Assembly (NCBI GenBank): GCA_946811695.1
Contig: OX328124.1
Coordinates: 63,005,706 to 63,069,705, forward strand
Direction: 5' to 3'
DNA length: 64,000 nt
DNA from: Gonocerus acuteangulatus
Lineage: Eukaryota; Arthropoda; Insecta; Hemiptera; Coreidae
A program made the translations under genes and the position numbers. Positions 32,915 through 43,694 of the stretch are shown here, in pieces (within the stretch, counting starts at the first letter, position 1; every line of letters begins with the position of its first letter). Below the pieces are notes generated by a model. It did no database searches. It saw only the letters and a program-made list of their open reading frames with translations, and had not been told where the DNA came from.

Positions 32915-34219
32915 ATGGAACCGTGCAGAGTTGTAATTCTAAATTCTTTTAAATGTGCTAGAAATATTAGATTGAAATCTCGTTCTTCTTTTAATAAAAG
33001 CTTCGCCTCAGTTGCTTCTGAGAAAAATAATTTCAGAGTGTACTGTTTTGGTTTGTCAGAACATGGAGCCCTCGGTTTGCAGAAGGATTCCACTTCAAGA
33101 GTTAAAAGATATATAGCAAAACCGATTAGACATTTCTTTGGAGAAAAAAATTCAGTTTGTGATGCAGTAACTGGTTATGGATTTACTGCCTTCTCTGTTC
33201 TTAGCAGTGACACTTTTAAGCTATATGGTTGTGGACTGAATACAGATTATCAAATTGGTCATCATGTTTCAGAAAAGGATAATCGATTAGAAATTCTACT
33301 AAAGCCAGAACCAATAAATTTAGGCATAAAAGACCCTTCAACAAAAGTCATTTCTTTATCGGCTGGAAGAGCTCATCTTGCAGTTGTGACAGATAAAGAA
33401 GGTGTTTTTCTTTCTGGATCTAACTGTTATGGGCAATGTGGAAGAGAGATTTTGAAAGGTGACAAACTACTGGGAAGTTCTATAGTCAATAATATCAAAT
33501 GTTTAGGTGATGAACAAATAATTGATGTTTGTTGTGGGCAAGACCATACCTCATTTATTACACAAAATGGGAAAGTGTGGGCATGTGGTTGGGGCTCTGA
33601 TGGACAGACAGGCCTAGGACATACAGAAACCACATTTTCTCCTTGTCTGGTGACTGGGGAGATTAAAGGTGAACGAATTGAGAAAGTAGTAGGCAACAGT
33701 GATTGTGTTCTAGCCTTAAACTGCCATGGGGAAGTTTTTGGCTGGGGCAACAATGAATATAACCAGCTAGGAGAAGAGAAAGTTCAGCAGATTAACTCAC
33801 CTCGAAAGTTGGATAATTTATGTTCCTTAGGGAAGATAGTTGACATTGCTGCTGGAGGTTCATTCTGTATGGTGCTTAATGATAGTGGTGATGTATTTGT
33901 TTGGGGTTATGGCCTGTTAGGAGGTGGACCTCTAGTTCAAAAGTCACTTAAACCATTTAAATTGCCAAGAACTCTTTTTGGAGGTAACGCCTTTCAGCCA
34001 GACACAAAAGTTACTTCAATTTACTGTGGGTTAAGCCACTTAGCTGCCATTAATAGTTGTAACCATTTATATATGTGGGGCCGGAACAGGCATGGTTGCC
34101 TTGGGATTGGCCATACAAGAGACCAATATTTCCCATATAAAGTTGCACTCTCTGCTCTTGCGGTTAAAGTGTTTTGTGGTGTTGATCACACTGTGGTCCT
34201 TTGTAAGCCATTTAACTAA
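32915..34219 (+). CDS. RCC1L: RCC1-like protein, mitochondrial (RCC1L)
   Basis: A single-exon ORF of 434 residues, close to the usual length of the RCC1L (WBSCR16) family. That family is described as a mitochondrial RCC1-type beta-propeller involved in mitoribosome assembly and proposed as an OPA1 exchange factor. The first 37 residues are rich in Arg, Lys and Ser with almost no acid, as in a mitochondrial presequence. RCC1 repeats follow: RVYCFGLSEHGALG (41-54), YGCGLNTDYQIG (104-115), LSGSNCYGQCG (166-176), WACGWGSDGQTGLG (222-235), VFGWGNNEYNQLG (274-286), VFVWGYGLLGGG (327-338) and MWGRNRHGCLGIGH (387-400). The ATG chosen is the first in frame and lies 296 bp from the CSTF3 start. No intron was seen. 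Confidence 0.9.
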   Translation: MEPCRVVILNSFKCARNIRLKSRSSFNKSFASVASEKNNFRVYCFGLSEHGALGLQKDSTSRVKRYIAKPIRHFFGEKNSVCDAVTGYGFTAFSVLSSDTFKLYGCGLNTDYQIGHHVSEKDNRLEILLKPEPINLGIKDPSTKVISLSAGRAHLAVVTDKEGVFLSGSNCYGQCGREILKGDKLLGSSIVNNIKCLGDEQIIDVCCGQDHTSFITQNGKVWACGWGSDGQTGLGHTETTFSPCLVTGEIKGERIEKVVGNSDCVLALNCHGEVFGWGNNEYNQLGEEKVQQINSPRKLDNLCSLGKIVDIAAGGSFCMVLNDSGDVFVWGYGLLGGGPLVQKSLKPFKLPRTLFGGNAFQPDTKVTSIYCGLSHLAAINSCNHLYMWGRNRHGCLGIGHTRDQYFPYKVALSALAVKVFCGVDHTVVLCKPFN

Positions 34220-34223
34220 TAAA
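34218..34223 (+). terminator. AATAAA signal overlapping the RCC1L stop codon
   Basis: The stop codon TAA is 34217-34219 and AATAAA is 34218-34223. A T/GT-rich stretch (gatttttgtaatgttttctg) follows within 30 bp, as expected for a cleavage site. The 3' UTR would then be only 15-30 nt. Confidence 0.7.
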
Positions 34224-35231
34224 GTCTGATTTTTGTAATGTTTTCTGGCCTAATAGCCAATTTAATTTTTTTTAGCTCTAAACATATTTCAAATTTCATG
34301 AAACATGGCAATTAAAATTGCAAATACAATTAAACTTAAATAAAAAGAAAACAGTGGAGGTCCCTTGTAGGGATACCGAAAAAAATAATTTTCTTCATAT
34401 AATTTTGTACGCAGTAAATTTGTTTTATGTAATACAAAATGATGCCTACTTCTGACTTTTCCCAAACTCTCGAGGGAATAGTGTTCATGCGTTACCTAAA
34501 TTCATACACTACAAAAATGCCATTTAGCAATTGATTTAAATGTATCAACTTATTTTATTTGAGGAATATGACTAAAAGGTATAGCAAAAAGTTACCATTT
34601 AATCATGCCTATATGTTTAACCTATCGTATATTTCACCTGGGAGAAAATACCATAGGCTTTGGCAAAAAATTCTACAAATAAATCTTGTTGGCTAAATAT
34701 TTATTCATTTACATACCTCAGTAACCCTGATTCCTGGCTGTTAATTAACTACATGCCTCATGTATTGAGTTTATTTTGTTACAATAATTTGTTGGCCCAA
34801 TATAGATTTTAAAACAAATTTACTATGGGAAACATCTTGAGTGTTTCAGGAGCTCGACTCAATTAGCAATTAAGATCCATAATGTACACCAGCTCTCCAA
34901 TAATAAGTATTTATTAATTTAACCTACCTTTATTTTCGCAATAGTTAACATGTAAACAAGTAAATTTGAATGAATTGGTTGATAAACTGCACAACTGTTG
35001 AGGATACAACACATTCTTTGTTTATGAAGCTTATATAGGAAGGTAGGAATAGGAGATCGTGGAAATTGTAGAGCCACACAGGTCTTTGCTTTTTCTGACG
35101 GATGGTATCCTGTTCTGTCCTTTTTCTCATATCTTCTTAATTAAAATCACCCATCGCCTCTGACATCTAAGTGTATTTATCAATATAATAAATAATCCTT
35201 TGGTGGTACATTTGTGAATGCTGCAGATATT

Positions 35232-35239
<8 letters not shown>
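34224..35239. other. Intergenic, no feature recognised
   Basis: AT-rich sequence between the RCC1L end and a repeat cluster. Short ORFs lack any known motif. Confidence 0.45.

Positions 35240-35300
<61 letters not shown>
35240..35300. repeat. (TA)n microsatellite
   Basis: About 30 TA units preceded by four GT units, at the left border of the Penelope element. Confidence 0.97.
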
Positions 35301-35302
<2 letters not shown>

Positions 35303-35408
35303 TGATGATTAGATAGTTAGCCGTCGAGGTGATAAGTAAAGATGGAATGGTTGGGATTCGGCTAAATAAACCTCAATATGATTTTTGTTTTAAAAAAATC
35401 TATATTTC

Positions 35409-35444
35409 GGACGTTTCGGCTACTCATTGGTAGCCTTCGTCAGC
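35409..35444 (-). ncRNA. Hammerhead-ribozyme-like motif, intact core
   Basis: On the minus strand: CTGACGA, stem II ggctac / gtagcc closed by a caatga loop, then GAAACGTC. The core residues CUGANGA and GAAA and the UC cleavage dinucleotide are present. Stem III is reduced to the self-complementary ACGT, as described for Penelope hammerheads thought to act as dimers. Stem I is weak. Confidence 0.65.
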
Positions 35445-35949
35445 TAAAATGACAAAAAAGAAATTAATACAGAAACAAACAAGAAAAATTTATAATTGTG
35501 ATAGGTAACAGAACTATAGATACAATTTAACTTATAACAGAACATATCGTCTTAAATTCTTAGAATGAGTAGAATGAAAAAGAAAATAGGTACAGTAATT
35601 GATTTTAATAGTAATGAGTAACATTAATTGATTTTACAAAGAAATAAGAAAACTATATACCAATGACAAATATAGTAGCTAATAGTAACATTAATTAATT
35701 TTACAAAGAAATAAGATACTACATACCAATGGAAATGCCGAGCGGCAGAGGAAGACCAAGGTTGGCAATTAAGTAACCATTGTGAAAGTGTCTAAGGAAA
35801 AAAGGAATCTGCAAGGGGTATATGTAACTGGAAACAGCAAGAGGTGGGGGAAACGGGCGGTAAGGATCAAACAGATGTTTATGACATTTTATGACAGGAA
35901 AGGAGAAAAAGGTGTTAATGGAAGGATACCCAAGGGGCAAGGTAAAAAT

Positions 35950-36666
35950 CTAGGTAGGTGGTCGGGAGAGTATTTGGAAAATATTAGCGTACATAGGAGA
36001 AATGCCTTGTTGGTCAGTTTTGTAATTTATATTGTTTTTGTTTAAGTTTATGTGTACACATTCCGAGATCTGTAGTCTTTTTTTGTTTCGTTGTGTAGAA
36101 AGAATTTTCGTGTCGTCGAAGTTAAAAGTGTGTTTTTGTGTAATGGCGTGTTTTGCAAGTGCAGATTTATCTATTTCTTTATTAGTGATGGTTCGTTTAT
36201 GTTGTGTAAGACGTGAGTGAATGTCATTTATGGTTTCTCCTATGTATACACCATTACAGGAAGGGGTTTGGCAAGGGACTTGGTAAACACATCGGGTGGT
36301 ATGTTCAAAAGGGATGGGATCTTTGAGTTTGGTGTAGAGGGTTTTGAGTTTGTTGGTAGTTTTCAATCCAAAATTTAGGGAAGGGTAGGATTTTTTAATT
36401 GTCTTTGTAAGTTTATCAGTCAGTCCAGGTGTAAATGGTAGAGATCGGAACATTTGGGAACTGGGAGTTAGGGAAGAATTGGGAGAGATAGTGTTGGAAA
36501 GTTGGGATTTTACTTTTTTAACAAGGGATTTTATGAGGTTGGGGGGAAATTGGTTGCGTGCCAATATATCTGAGGCGATATTAATATTTTTATTGTGGAA
36601 GAAAGCATGGGATAGGGAGAGGACTCGGCGAAGGAGATTTCTGGAAATGCCGCTCGGCATTTCCAT
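35950..36666 (-). CDS. Penelope-like GIY-YIG endonuclease fragment
   Basis: The 238-residue ORF corresponds to the C-terminal part of a Penelope-like polyprotein. Residues about 125-160 read CVYQVPCQTPSCNGVYIGET, then IHSRLTQHKR: the Cys cluster, the GVYIGET version of GIY-YIG and the conserved Arg and His. A Lys/Asn-rich linker precedes it. The RT domain expected upstream is absent. The frame opens at an ATG created at the flank junction, so the start is arbitrary. It has no intron and no host gene similarity. Confidence 0.8.
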   Translation of the reverse strand: MEMPSGISRNLLRRVLSLSHAFFHNKNINIASDILARNQFPPNLIKSLVKKVKSQLSNTISPNSSLTPSSQMFRSLPFTPGLTDKLTKTIKKSYPSLNFGLKTTNKLKTLYTKLKDPIPFEHTTRCVYQVPCQTPSCNGVYIGETINDIHSRLTQHKRTITNKEIDKSALAKHAITQKHTFNFDDTKILSTQRNKKRLQISECVHINLNKNNINYKTDQQGISPMYANIFQILSRPPT

Positions 36667-36950
36667 TGGTATGTAGTATCTTATTTCTTTGTAAAATTAA
36701 TTAATGTTACTATTAGCTACTATATTTGTCATTGATATATAGTTTTCTTATTTCTTTGGAAAAACAATTAATGTTACTAATTACTATTAAAATCAATTAC
36801 TGTACCTATTTTCTTTTTCATTCTACTCATTCTAAGAATTTAAGACGATATGTTCTGTTATAAGTTAAATTGTATCTATAGTTCTGTTACCTATCACAAT
36901 TATAAATTTTTCTTGTTTGTTTCTGTATTAATTTCTTTTTTGTCATTTTA

Positions 36951-36984
36951 GCTGACAAAGGCTACCAATGAGTAGCCGAAACGT
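36951..36984 (+). ncRNA. Hammerhead-ribozyme-like motif, core mutated
   Basis: It is an inverted copy of the motif at 35409-35444: gCTGACAA, stem ggctac / gtagcc, GAAACGTC. CUGACAA instead of CUGACGA breaks an essential core base, so activity is unlikely. Confidence 0.6.
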
Positions 36985-37058
36985 CAGAAATATAGATTTT
37001 TTTAAAACAAAAATCATATTGAGGTTTATTTAGCCGAATCCCAACCATTCCATCTTTA

Positions 37059-37062
<4 letters not shown>

Positions 37063-37120
<58 letters not shown>
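37063..37120. repeat. (TA)n microsatellite
   Basis: About 29 TA units between the Penelope element and a pogo derivative. Confidence 0.97.
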
Positions 37121-37123
<3 letters not shown>

Positions 37124-37756
37124 TAGAACTTGGATAATTCGAACCCCTAGGGACCGATAAAAAAGTTCGAATTATCGAAAATTCAAATTACAGAAGTTTT
37201 TGAAAATAAAGGGGTAAAAAATTGAATTTCATATTTTTTAATTAAAAAAATAATCATACATTTTATTTAAATAATTAATCAAAAAAGTAAAAATAAAAGT
37301 CTCTTGTTTTGAAAAAAGTCATTTTCATGGGCAAGAATTTTTTATTTATTATTCATAATATAAGAATAAGAAATGAAGATGGGACGGATAGTGGGGAGGG
37401 AATTCTAGGATAAAAGGACAGGATGGTGTGTGGAACTATAAAGACCCACCACTTTGCAGAACTCCTATAGTCCAAGAACTAGACTATGAGACCGCCACGC
37501 TTCTTGTCCCGGAACCCCTACATCCGTATCTTACTATCCTTCTTACCCAAGGGGAGAATATTTTCACAAGATTTAAGACCGACCGCCTCTTTGTCCACTT
37601 CCCAGTAGAGGTACAGGCTCGTAAAAAATTCGAATTATCCAAAATTTTATTCGAATTAACCACGATTTGTTTACATTGTTTATGCCCTAAATTCTAGGGA
37701 GCGAGAGAAATATTCGAATTAAAGACGATTTCGAAGTTCGAATTATCCATGTTCCA

Positions 37757-37759
<3 letters not shown>
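37121..37759 (-). mobile_element. pogo/Tigger-like deletion derivative, second copy
   Basis: It starts CAGTAGAACTTGGATAATTC and ends, reversed, CAGTGGAACATGGATAATTC, so it lies opposite to the copy at 6772-7520. It sits inside a (TA)n tract. Traces of the HTH-coding segment are present on the minus strand (cttgcccatgaaaatgac), but the ORF is destroyed. Confidence 0.85.

Positions 37760-37815
<56 letters not shown>
37760..37815. repeat. (TA)n microsatellite
   Basis: About 27 TA units, probably once continuous with 37063-37120 before the pogo insertion. Confidence 0.95.
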
Positions 37816-37817
<2 letters not shown>

Positions 37818-38200
37818 GGCATAGATCACCAGCTGTGTGGTTTCTTAAACCACAAATTTTCCCCAGCATTACAGCCGGCTTCGTCAGGTGGTAGAAGCAG
37901 CCTAGCGGGATGGCCATGGAGCGTCCTCTCTCCACGGTGGTCGCTAATATTTTAATGGTGGATTAGGAACAGAGGGTAATGGAGAATGACGGATTGAGCA
38001 TAGATATGTTATGTTAATGCTGTTTAGCAACGTGGACGTAAGGAATTAGGGGAATTAGCAAGCCTTAACCATTTTCACTCTTCTAATCAGGTTGACTGTG
38101 GAGGAGGAGAGTGATGAGAGGCTTCTTTTCTTAGATGCCATGATTATCAGGGACGCGGATGGCACCTTGGTGCATTCTGTCTACCGTAGAACCTATGCAC
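37816..38200 (+). pseudogene. Penelope-like RT fragment
   Basis: Positions 38089-38200 read LTVEEESDERLLFLDAMI, then DADGTLVHSVYRR, the segment of Penelope RT just after the catalytic motif. The upstream part (37816-38088) is not translatable. The fragment stops at the boundary with a copia remnant. Confidence 0.65.
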
Positions 38201-38545
38201 GACCTGCATTTTGCTTCTAATTTATAATCAATTTCTGAATTTTGAGGTATCTTAAAATTAACATCCATTGGACTACTCAAATCTTGACATTCTAGCGTAC
38301 TAGATTTACATAAAACATTTTTAAGATAATCTTTCTGGTCTATCAGAATACCATCATTGTGTTTCTTTATTGAAATACCCAAATATTTTATATTTTCAGA
38401 ACCTAAACCTTCATTTTAAAATTAGAATTAAGAAATTGCTTCAAAAAATTAATTTTAGACATTTTAGAACCAAAAATAAAAACATCATCAACATATAAGA
38501 TCTCATACAAACCATTCTTACAATAAAGATAATAATCATTTAGGC
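38200..38545 (-). pseudogene. Ty1/copia reverse transcriptase fragment
   Basis: On the minus strand the frame reads CKNGLYEILYVDDVFIFGSK, with the YVDD catalytic box of copia RT at about 38485-38499. After a one-base frameshift it continues GLGSENIKYLGISIKKHNDG, then LSSPMDVNFKI, matching the copia pattern of a LG..KYFLGI block followed by STPM. No LTR, integrase or RNase H was found nearby. Confidence 0.75.
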
Positions 38546-38660
38546 CGGCCATACACGTTATGGTATACCCGAGAGGTGTACCTGCAGGTATATACTTCTC
38601 CGGTATACCTATGCAGGCGATAGCTCACACACGCTCCGGTAAACCGGACAGGTGAAGGAT
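38546..38660. repeat. Palindrome-rich possible transposon end
   Basis: GGCCGGCCATACACGTTATG is followed by several ggtatac and accggt-type motifs, typical of MITE ends. No partner end was found. Confidence 0.3.
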
Positions 38661-38711
38661 GTTTTTATGGGCCCCAAAATAAAGAATATTACAAATAATA
38701 AAAATATACGC

Positions 38712-38717
38712 TTTAAT
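38712..38717 (-). terminator. Likely TRMT44 poly(A) signal (ATTAAA)
   Basis: On the minus strand ATTAAA lies about 63 nt after the TRMT44 stop codon. It is the common variant signal. No AATAAA is closer. Confidence 0.4.
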
Positions 38718-38779
38718 GCAAAAATACCTGTGGGAATGATAATGCCCGGTAAACATACAAATATTGAGATCTTAAGAAA

Positions 38780-39580
38780 TCAACTTCTATGGATGTATGA
38801 GCACTCTTCATCAGTAAGTGGACATGAATCAGGATGATGAACAAAAAACCAGCATTCCTTAGTTTTTCTGAAATTGCAGACAGTATTTCTAACATTTGGT
38901 TTCCTCAACTTAACTTTGCCATCACTAACTACAAAAATGTGATGATGATTTTTAAGAAGTGTTTGAAGGCCTCCACACTCTTTTTTTAATTTCTGTCGTC
39001 TCTCCAAAGACAAAAGCTTAATTAATTCTTGCAAAGGTATAAATTCTCCTTCCTTCCATGATATTGAATCTTTTGATTTTTTCAAAATATGATTAGCAAC
39101 ATCCATTACAACTGCATTAAGAAAATCTTTCCCAAGTTGAGTACAATTTCTAATTTTTTCCTTAGATTCTCTCAATTTTATCATATTCAAATTTTTCACT
39201 TTGCTATTAACAAAATCATCTATTCCTTTTTTATATTGATGCCCATCACGTTTAGCGTATGTACGCTCTCTGCCAACAAAACAAATTCTCTTTGTAGAAG
39301 GTATTTTTAAACGATCCTTTTCCACGTTAAAACCACAAATGTGAGATACATGTTCTACATATTCCATATATTCTTCATAGCAAGTCTTGTTGGAAGAATT
39401 TCTAGCATATTTATTACCATCAAATTCAAACAGGCAGCAGGGCAATAAAAAAAAATTTGTTTTATAAGAGCTTTTAGCAGCTATGACAGGGATCCAGGGA
39501 GTAAGCTCATCACTGTGGTTTCCAATAATCCAGTCAGTATGTGGAAAAACACAGTCCAATGAAGGTTCAACAGTACATTC
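38780..39580 (-). CDS. TRMT44: TRMT44 exon 4
   Basis: 801 nt with stop, residues 334-599, the most conserved part of the catalytic domain plus the CCCH zinc finger. The acceptor tcattttcag joins exon 3 in phase 0. It begins [20 protein letters not shown]. Confidence 0.93.
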   Translation of the reverse strand, partial: ECTVEPSLDCVFPHTDWIIGNHSDELTPWIPVIAAKSSYKTNFFLLPCCLFEFDGNKYARNSSNKTCYEEYMEYVEHVSHICGFNVEKDRLKIPSTKRICFVGRERTYAKRDGHQYKKGIDDFVNSKVKNLNMIKLRESKEKIRNCTQLGKDFLNAVVMDVANHILKKSKDSISWKEGEFIPLQELIKLLSLERRQKLKKECGGLQTLLKNHHHIFVVSDGKVKLRKPNVRNTVCNFRKTKECWFFVHHPDSCPLTDEECSYIHRS

Positions 39581-42500
39581 CTGAAAATGAAGAAAAAAAA
39601 ATTATATCCATGAACTGATAAATTATTTTAACATGTGGATCTATATATTTTTTGAAGCATTTTAACAATTCGGCTATCCATCATATTCATTTTGAATTAT
39701 AAATTTTTATAGGCCTCATATGTCTCTCTGTTGCAAACTTAAATACTTCTACGTAGAACATAATAGAATCTAACTATTTTTGAAAAGTGTTAATAGCCCA
39801 ATTGATGATACAATGTTAAAAAAAAAAAAATAACCTATTTCTGAATGAAAATGGAAACATATATATAAAACAAAATTAAATCTTTTAAAAAATATCTCAA
39901 ATACTGGTTTGGTTGAAAATACTAGTAATAATAGTAAAACTAATCAGACCAATGAAGCAAAAACAGTTAACAAAACTAAAAGGATAAAAGAATGTGATGC
40001 GTTTTGTTTTGAGCAAAATAAATATTGCTCCAGAAATGAATGTTATTTTCTGAGAAAAATTATTCTAATCAGGATCTGATTTGATCTTTCCCCTAAAAAA
40101 AAAGCAACAATTAAATTCAATTGCTCCTTATATAGTCCTTTCACTGCTACGAAGTGATATATCAGACCGGTGGTTGCTGTGCCGGGAGTGCTACAAGCTC
40201 AGAATTCAGTCCGGAGGGAGCAGTGCCCCGAATGATATGGACTGACATATCAGTTCGGATTTTTTGCACTTGGATCTGATTTGATTGTTTCCACTCACAA
40301 AAAAATAAAAATTCCTTATTTAGACAAACTCACACAAAAAATTTGATTGAATAAAATTTACACTTTATGGATTGGTAAAGCAATAATGAGCATATGTTTT
40401 TTCTCTTTTTTTCATTATTATAGTAAATTGACAGCAATGATCATTAGCACCAAACTGAGTTGGTTCGAGGGCTTTCCGAAGGAATGGAGCTATTATAATT
40501 GCATTCATGTATACATTTTTGAAAGCTTTCTTCAAATTTTCATTGATTCTACCTACTAGATACGAAAAATTACCACCACACACACACATATATATATGTA
40601 TATACATATCTGTATATATTGTAATGATCTAAAAGGGGGTGCTCTAGAAAGAGTCAGTTTCTGGCATAGCAAAGAGTAGCATTCCTATTCAAAATAAAGG
40701 CTAAGTTATATTCCATGAGTCCATCACAAATATTATCTTTTGTCAACCAATTAAATAAATAAAAGGGATAGAAATTGGCAGTGCTTAGCTTGGCAGTATT
40801 TATTTTTTTTAAAGGCAGTGTGAAATAAAAGAAGAGTCCAAATGTCTCGGCTAGGAGCGATAAGGCATAGAGAGATACAAGTTTCCCAGGAAGATAGGAA
40901 TAAAGGTGCTTCCAAAAAATGCCCTTTGAACATCCAGGTGGCGATTGCTGAAGCCAAACTCCCTTGGTATGGTGGGAGTAACGCCTATAAAAACCCACCA
41001 CTCGATCTCATTCGAGCACCAGAGACGAAGGGCACACGATCTCATTGCAGCACCGTCAGCTGACGGCCGACACCAAGCTCTCACTTCATCTTCACTTGAT
41101 GGCCAGACACCACTCTTTGATCTAGCAGCCGACCATCAATCTCCTCAACATGCCGACATAACTACTACCAGTCTGCCTCTTCACTTCCAGAACATCATCC
41201 GTATCATAAGCTGAGAATAACTCATTAACTGCCAATACTCAATTAGATTCAAAAGCTAGCTAAAATTTCATAATGGCCAATATTTATATTTTAATATATA
41301 AGTTAATATTTTAATTATGTGCTAATTTTTCTTTATTCTTTTTATTCCTAGTTAATAATAAATGGACGTTAAAATTTAAATAAAATAATTTTTCGTTAAT
41401 GCCCAAACATTGATACAATTATGTGAGTCAAGCACCTTTTCTTTTTTATATTTTATTTTATATCACAGCCATGCCAAATCATAAATTATAATTTTATTTC
41501 AATATAAGTCATTTGTTCCCAACTCTATTTTATTTAATATGAACCTTTCTCCTGGTATTTAATATGGTCTCAATGCATAAAAGGACAGATGGTAAGAAGT
41601 GGTTTAAATTTAATAATTTCTCATGCTTTTCTTTCGGGAAATTTATTAAATTAATTTAATTATTCAAACGGTTTTATTCATAAATCTGCATGTGGTGAGT
41701 TTGGTTATATTAAATGAACCCTGAGATATAATGAAAATATAATAAAAACATTTCAAGTCAACTTTTTCTATAATAACTTTTAAAGATAATTAAATTTCTT
41801 TTCCTTGCCCAAACCAAAACACCACAATATGGTAATGATATTTTACATTAAATATTTAAAAGTTTTAAAATTAACACAGAACATTCTGAAAAATCAAAAC
41901 TCATTGATATGTTAAATTCATTGGGATAAACAAATATTATTGGTTATATTTGTCTAGCAGTCTATACAGGTAGCATTGGATACTGGTAAGACGCTCCCGC
42001 CATAAAAGTTGAGTTCAGTCTGTGAAAAGGTGGCTCCAGTCTCATATGTCAGTCTATTGAAAGTTAGTTCAGTCTGTGAAAAGGTGGCTCCAGTCTCATA
42101 TGGCAGTCTGTTGAGTTGTAATGGAAGAAACAGTCACATACATGTCAGTCTGTTAAAAGCAGTTCAGTTTACAAGAAGATACAATCTCAAAAGTGCAGTT
42201 CAGTTAAAAAGAAGATACAGTCACATATAGTGCAGTTTAAAAGAAACAACACCATTCCTAATGCAGCTCTAGTTCAGTGCACAGCTTGTGTCAGATGGTC
42301 ATCAGTTTTCATGAAGCCTAGGCTCAGTCTGTAAATGAAGATACAGTTGTAAAGCAGATCCTGTCCTATGCAGTTAATACAACGCTGGCTTTATATCAGG
42401 TAATGTTTGTTTATTCCTATGCCTGGATGTAACTTATCTATGAGTTTTTTCTTTTGTTTTGTTTTTATCATTTAAAATTATCTTTGTTTTACTTTACTGG

Positions 42501-43547
42501 ACTCGAACCCGACCCCTGAGAAAAAGAGTTTTTTTTTAAATTTAAATATTATACCTTTTGTTGACCCAACGTGGCGCAATTCTCTAATTCAAATATTTTA
42601 ATTAATTCATTTTATTTTAATTATAACAATATATACATATGCTTTGTTTTAAATTTCTTTGCAGGGAACTAAGTGTATTGGTAATATGACATCTTTCTCC
42701 AGCCGTCTTACTCCTCCTTTCTACGCAATATTTCACCGGATTCCTCTCCGGCTGTCACTCATTCCCTTAGCAACCAGCAAGGATGAGTGACAGCCAGAAG
42801 AAGTTGGAGAGGAATCCGGTGAAGAAAGGAGGAGTAAGACCACTGGAGAAAGATGCCATATGACCAATAAATATGGTATATATATATTGTAATGATTAAT
42901 TTTTACAATAAGAAATAAAGAAATTTTAATTAGTTTTATTATATTAATTTAAATTAATCTCATGGATCAAAGTTCCGAGTGAATGAACGATTTAACATTT
43001 ATCTCCAGACAATTCTGAGATACAAACAATATTAAATTACACACAAATAATAATAAAATAATCAACCACAAAAAAAACAATTCTTACCTCTAAATCAATC
43101 CACTTCCAACAAAAACTCAAAACACTTGGTATTCCTTGGAGGAGAGCTCTGTCTTTCACCCACGCTGAGAACCAACAGACTTCGTCTTCTCCCTCCGAAT
43201 GATGAGACTAGACTGACTTGACGCCAAGGCTGCTACCAATAGACTGACGCTTCGTTCGAGAAAGCGGGAAAGTTTAGCGTCCTTGCTTCTTAACTTCCGC
43301 AGTTTACCGGATTATATTAAAAGATAACAATTATGTTTTTTGTACTACCAAATGATTAATTTATTGTTATCTGGATGTAAATTTAATATGGATATATTTT
43401 ATACCAGTATTGTCCAAAAACATTATTAATTTTGATCGTATATAATACGATGTTATTTGTATATCTGGTTTGTGATTTGTGCGGGCTTTTCAAAATATCG
43501 ATGGTTATTTGAATTTAAAAATATTTTCAAGAATGTAATATATCATT

Positions 43548-43621
<74 letters not shown>

Positions 43622-43638
43622 ATATTTATATATATATA

Positions 43639-43694
<56 letters not shown>

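Larger units (their letters stand above)
35332..37062 (-). mobile_element. Penelope-like element with inverted flanks
   Basis: Flanks of about 410 bp (35332-35741 and 36648-37062) are near-identical inverted copies meeting a coding interior of about 0.9 kb. The whole is bordered by (TA)n arrays at 35240-35300 and 37063-37120. Inverted or partial pLTRs, a GIY-YIG endonuclease and hammerhead-like motifs are characteristic of Penelope-like elements. The RT domain is missing, so the copy is deleted and cannot move on its own. Confidence 0.85.

Noticed and set aside
33427..33753. A minus-strand ORF inside RCC1L
   Set aside because: Shadow of the RCC1L reading frame, with no independent similarity.
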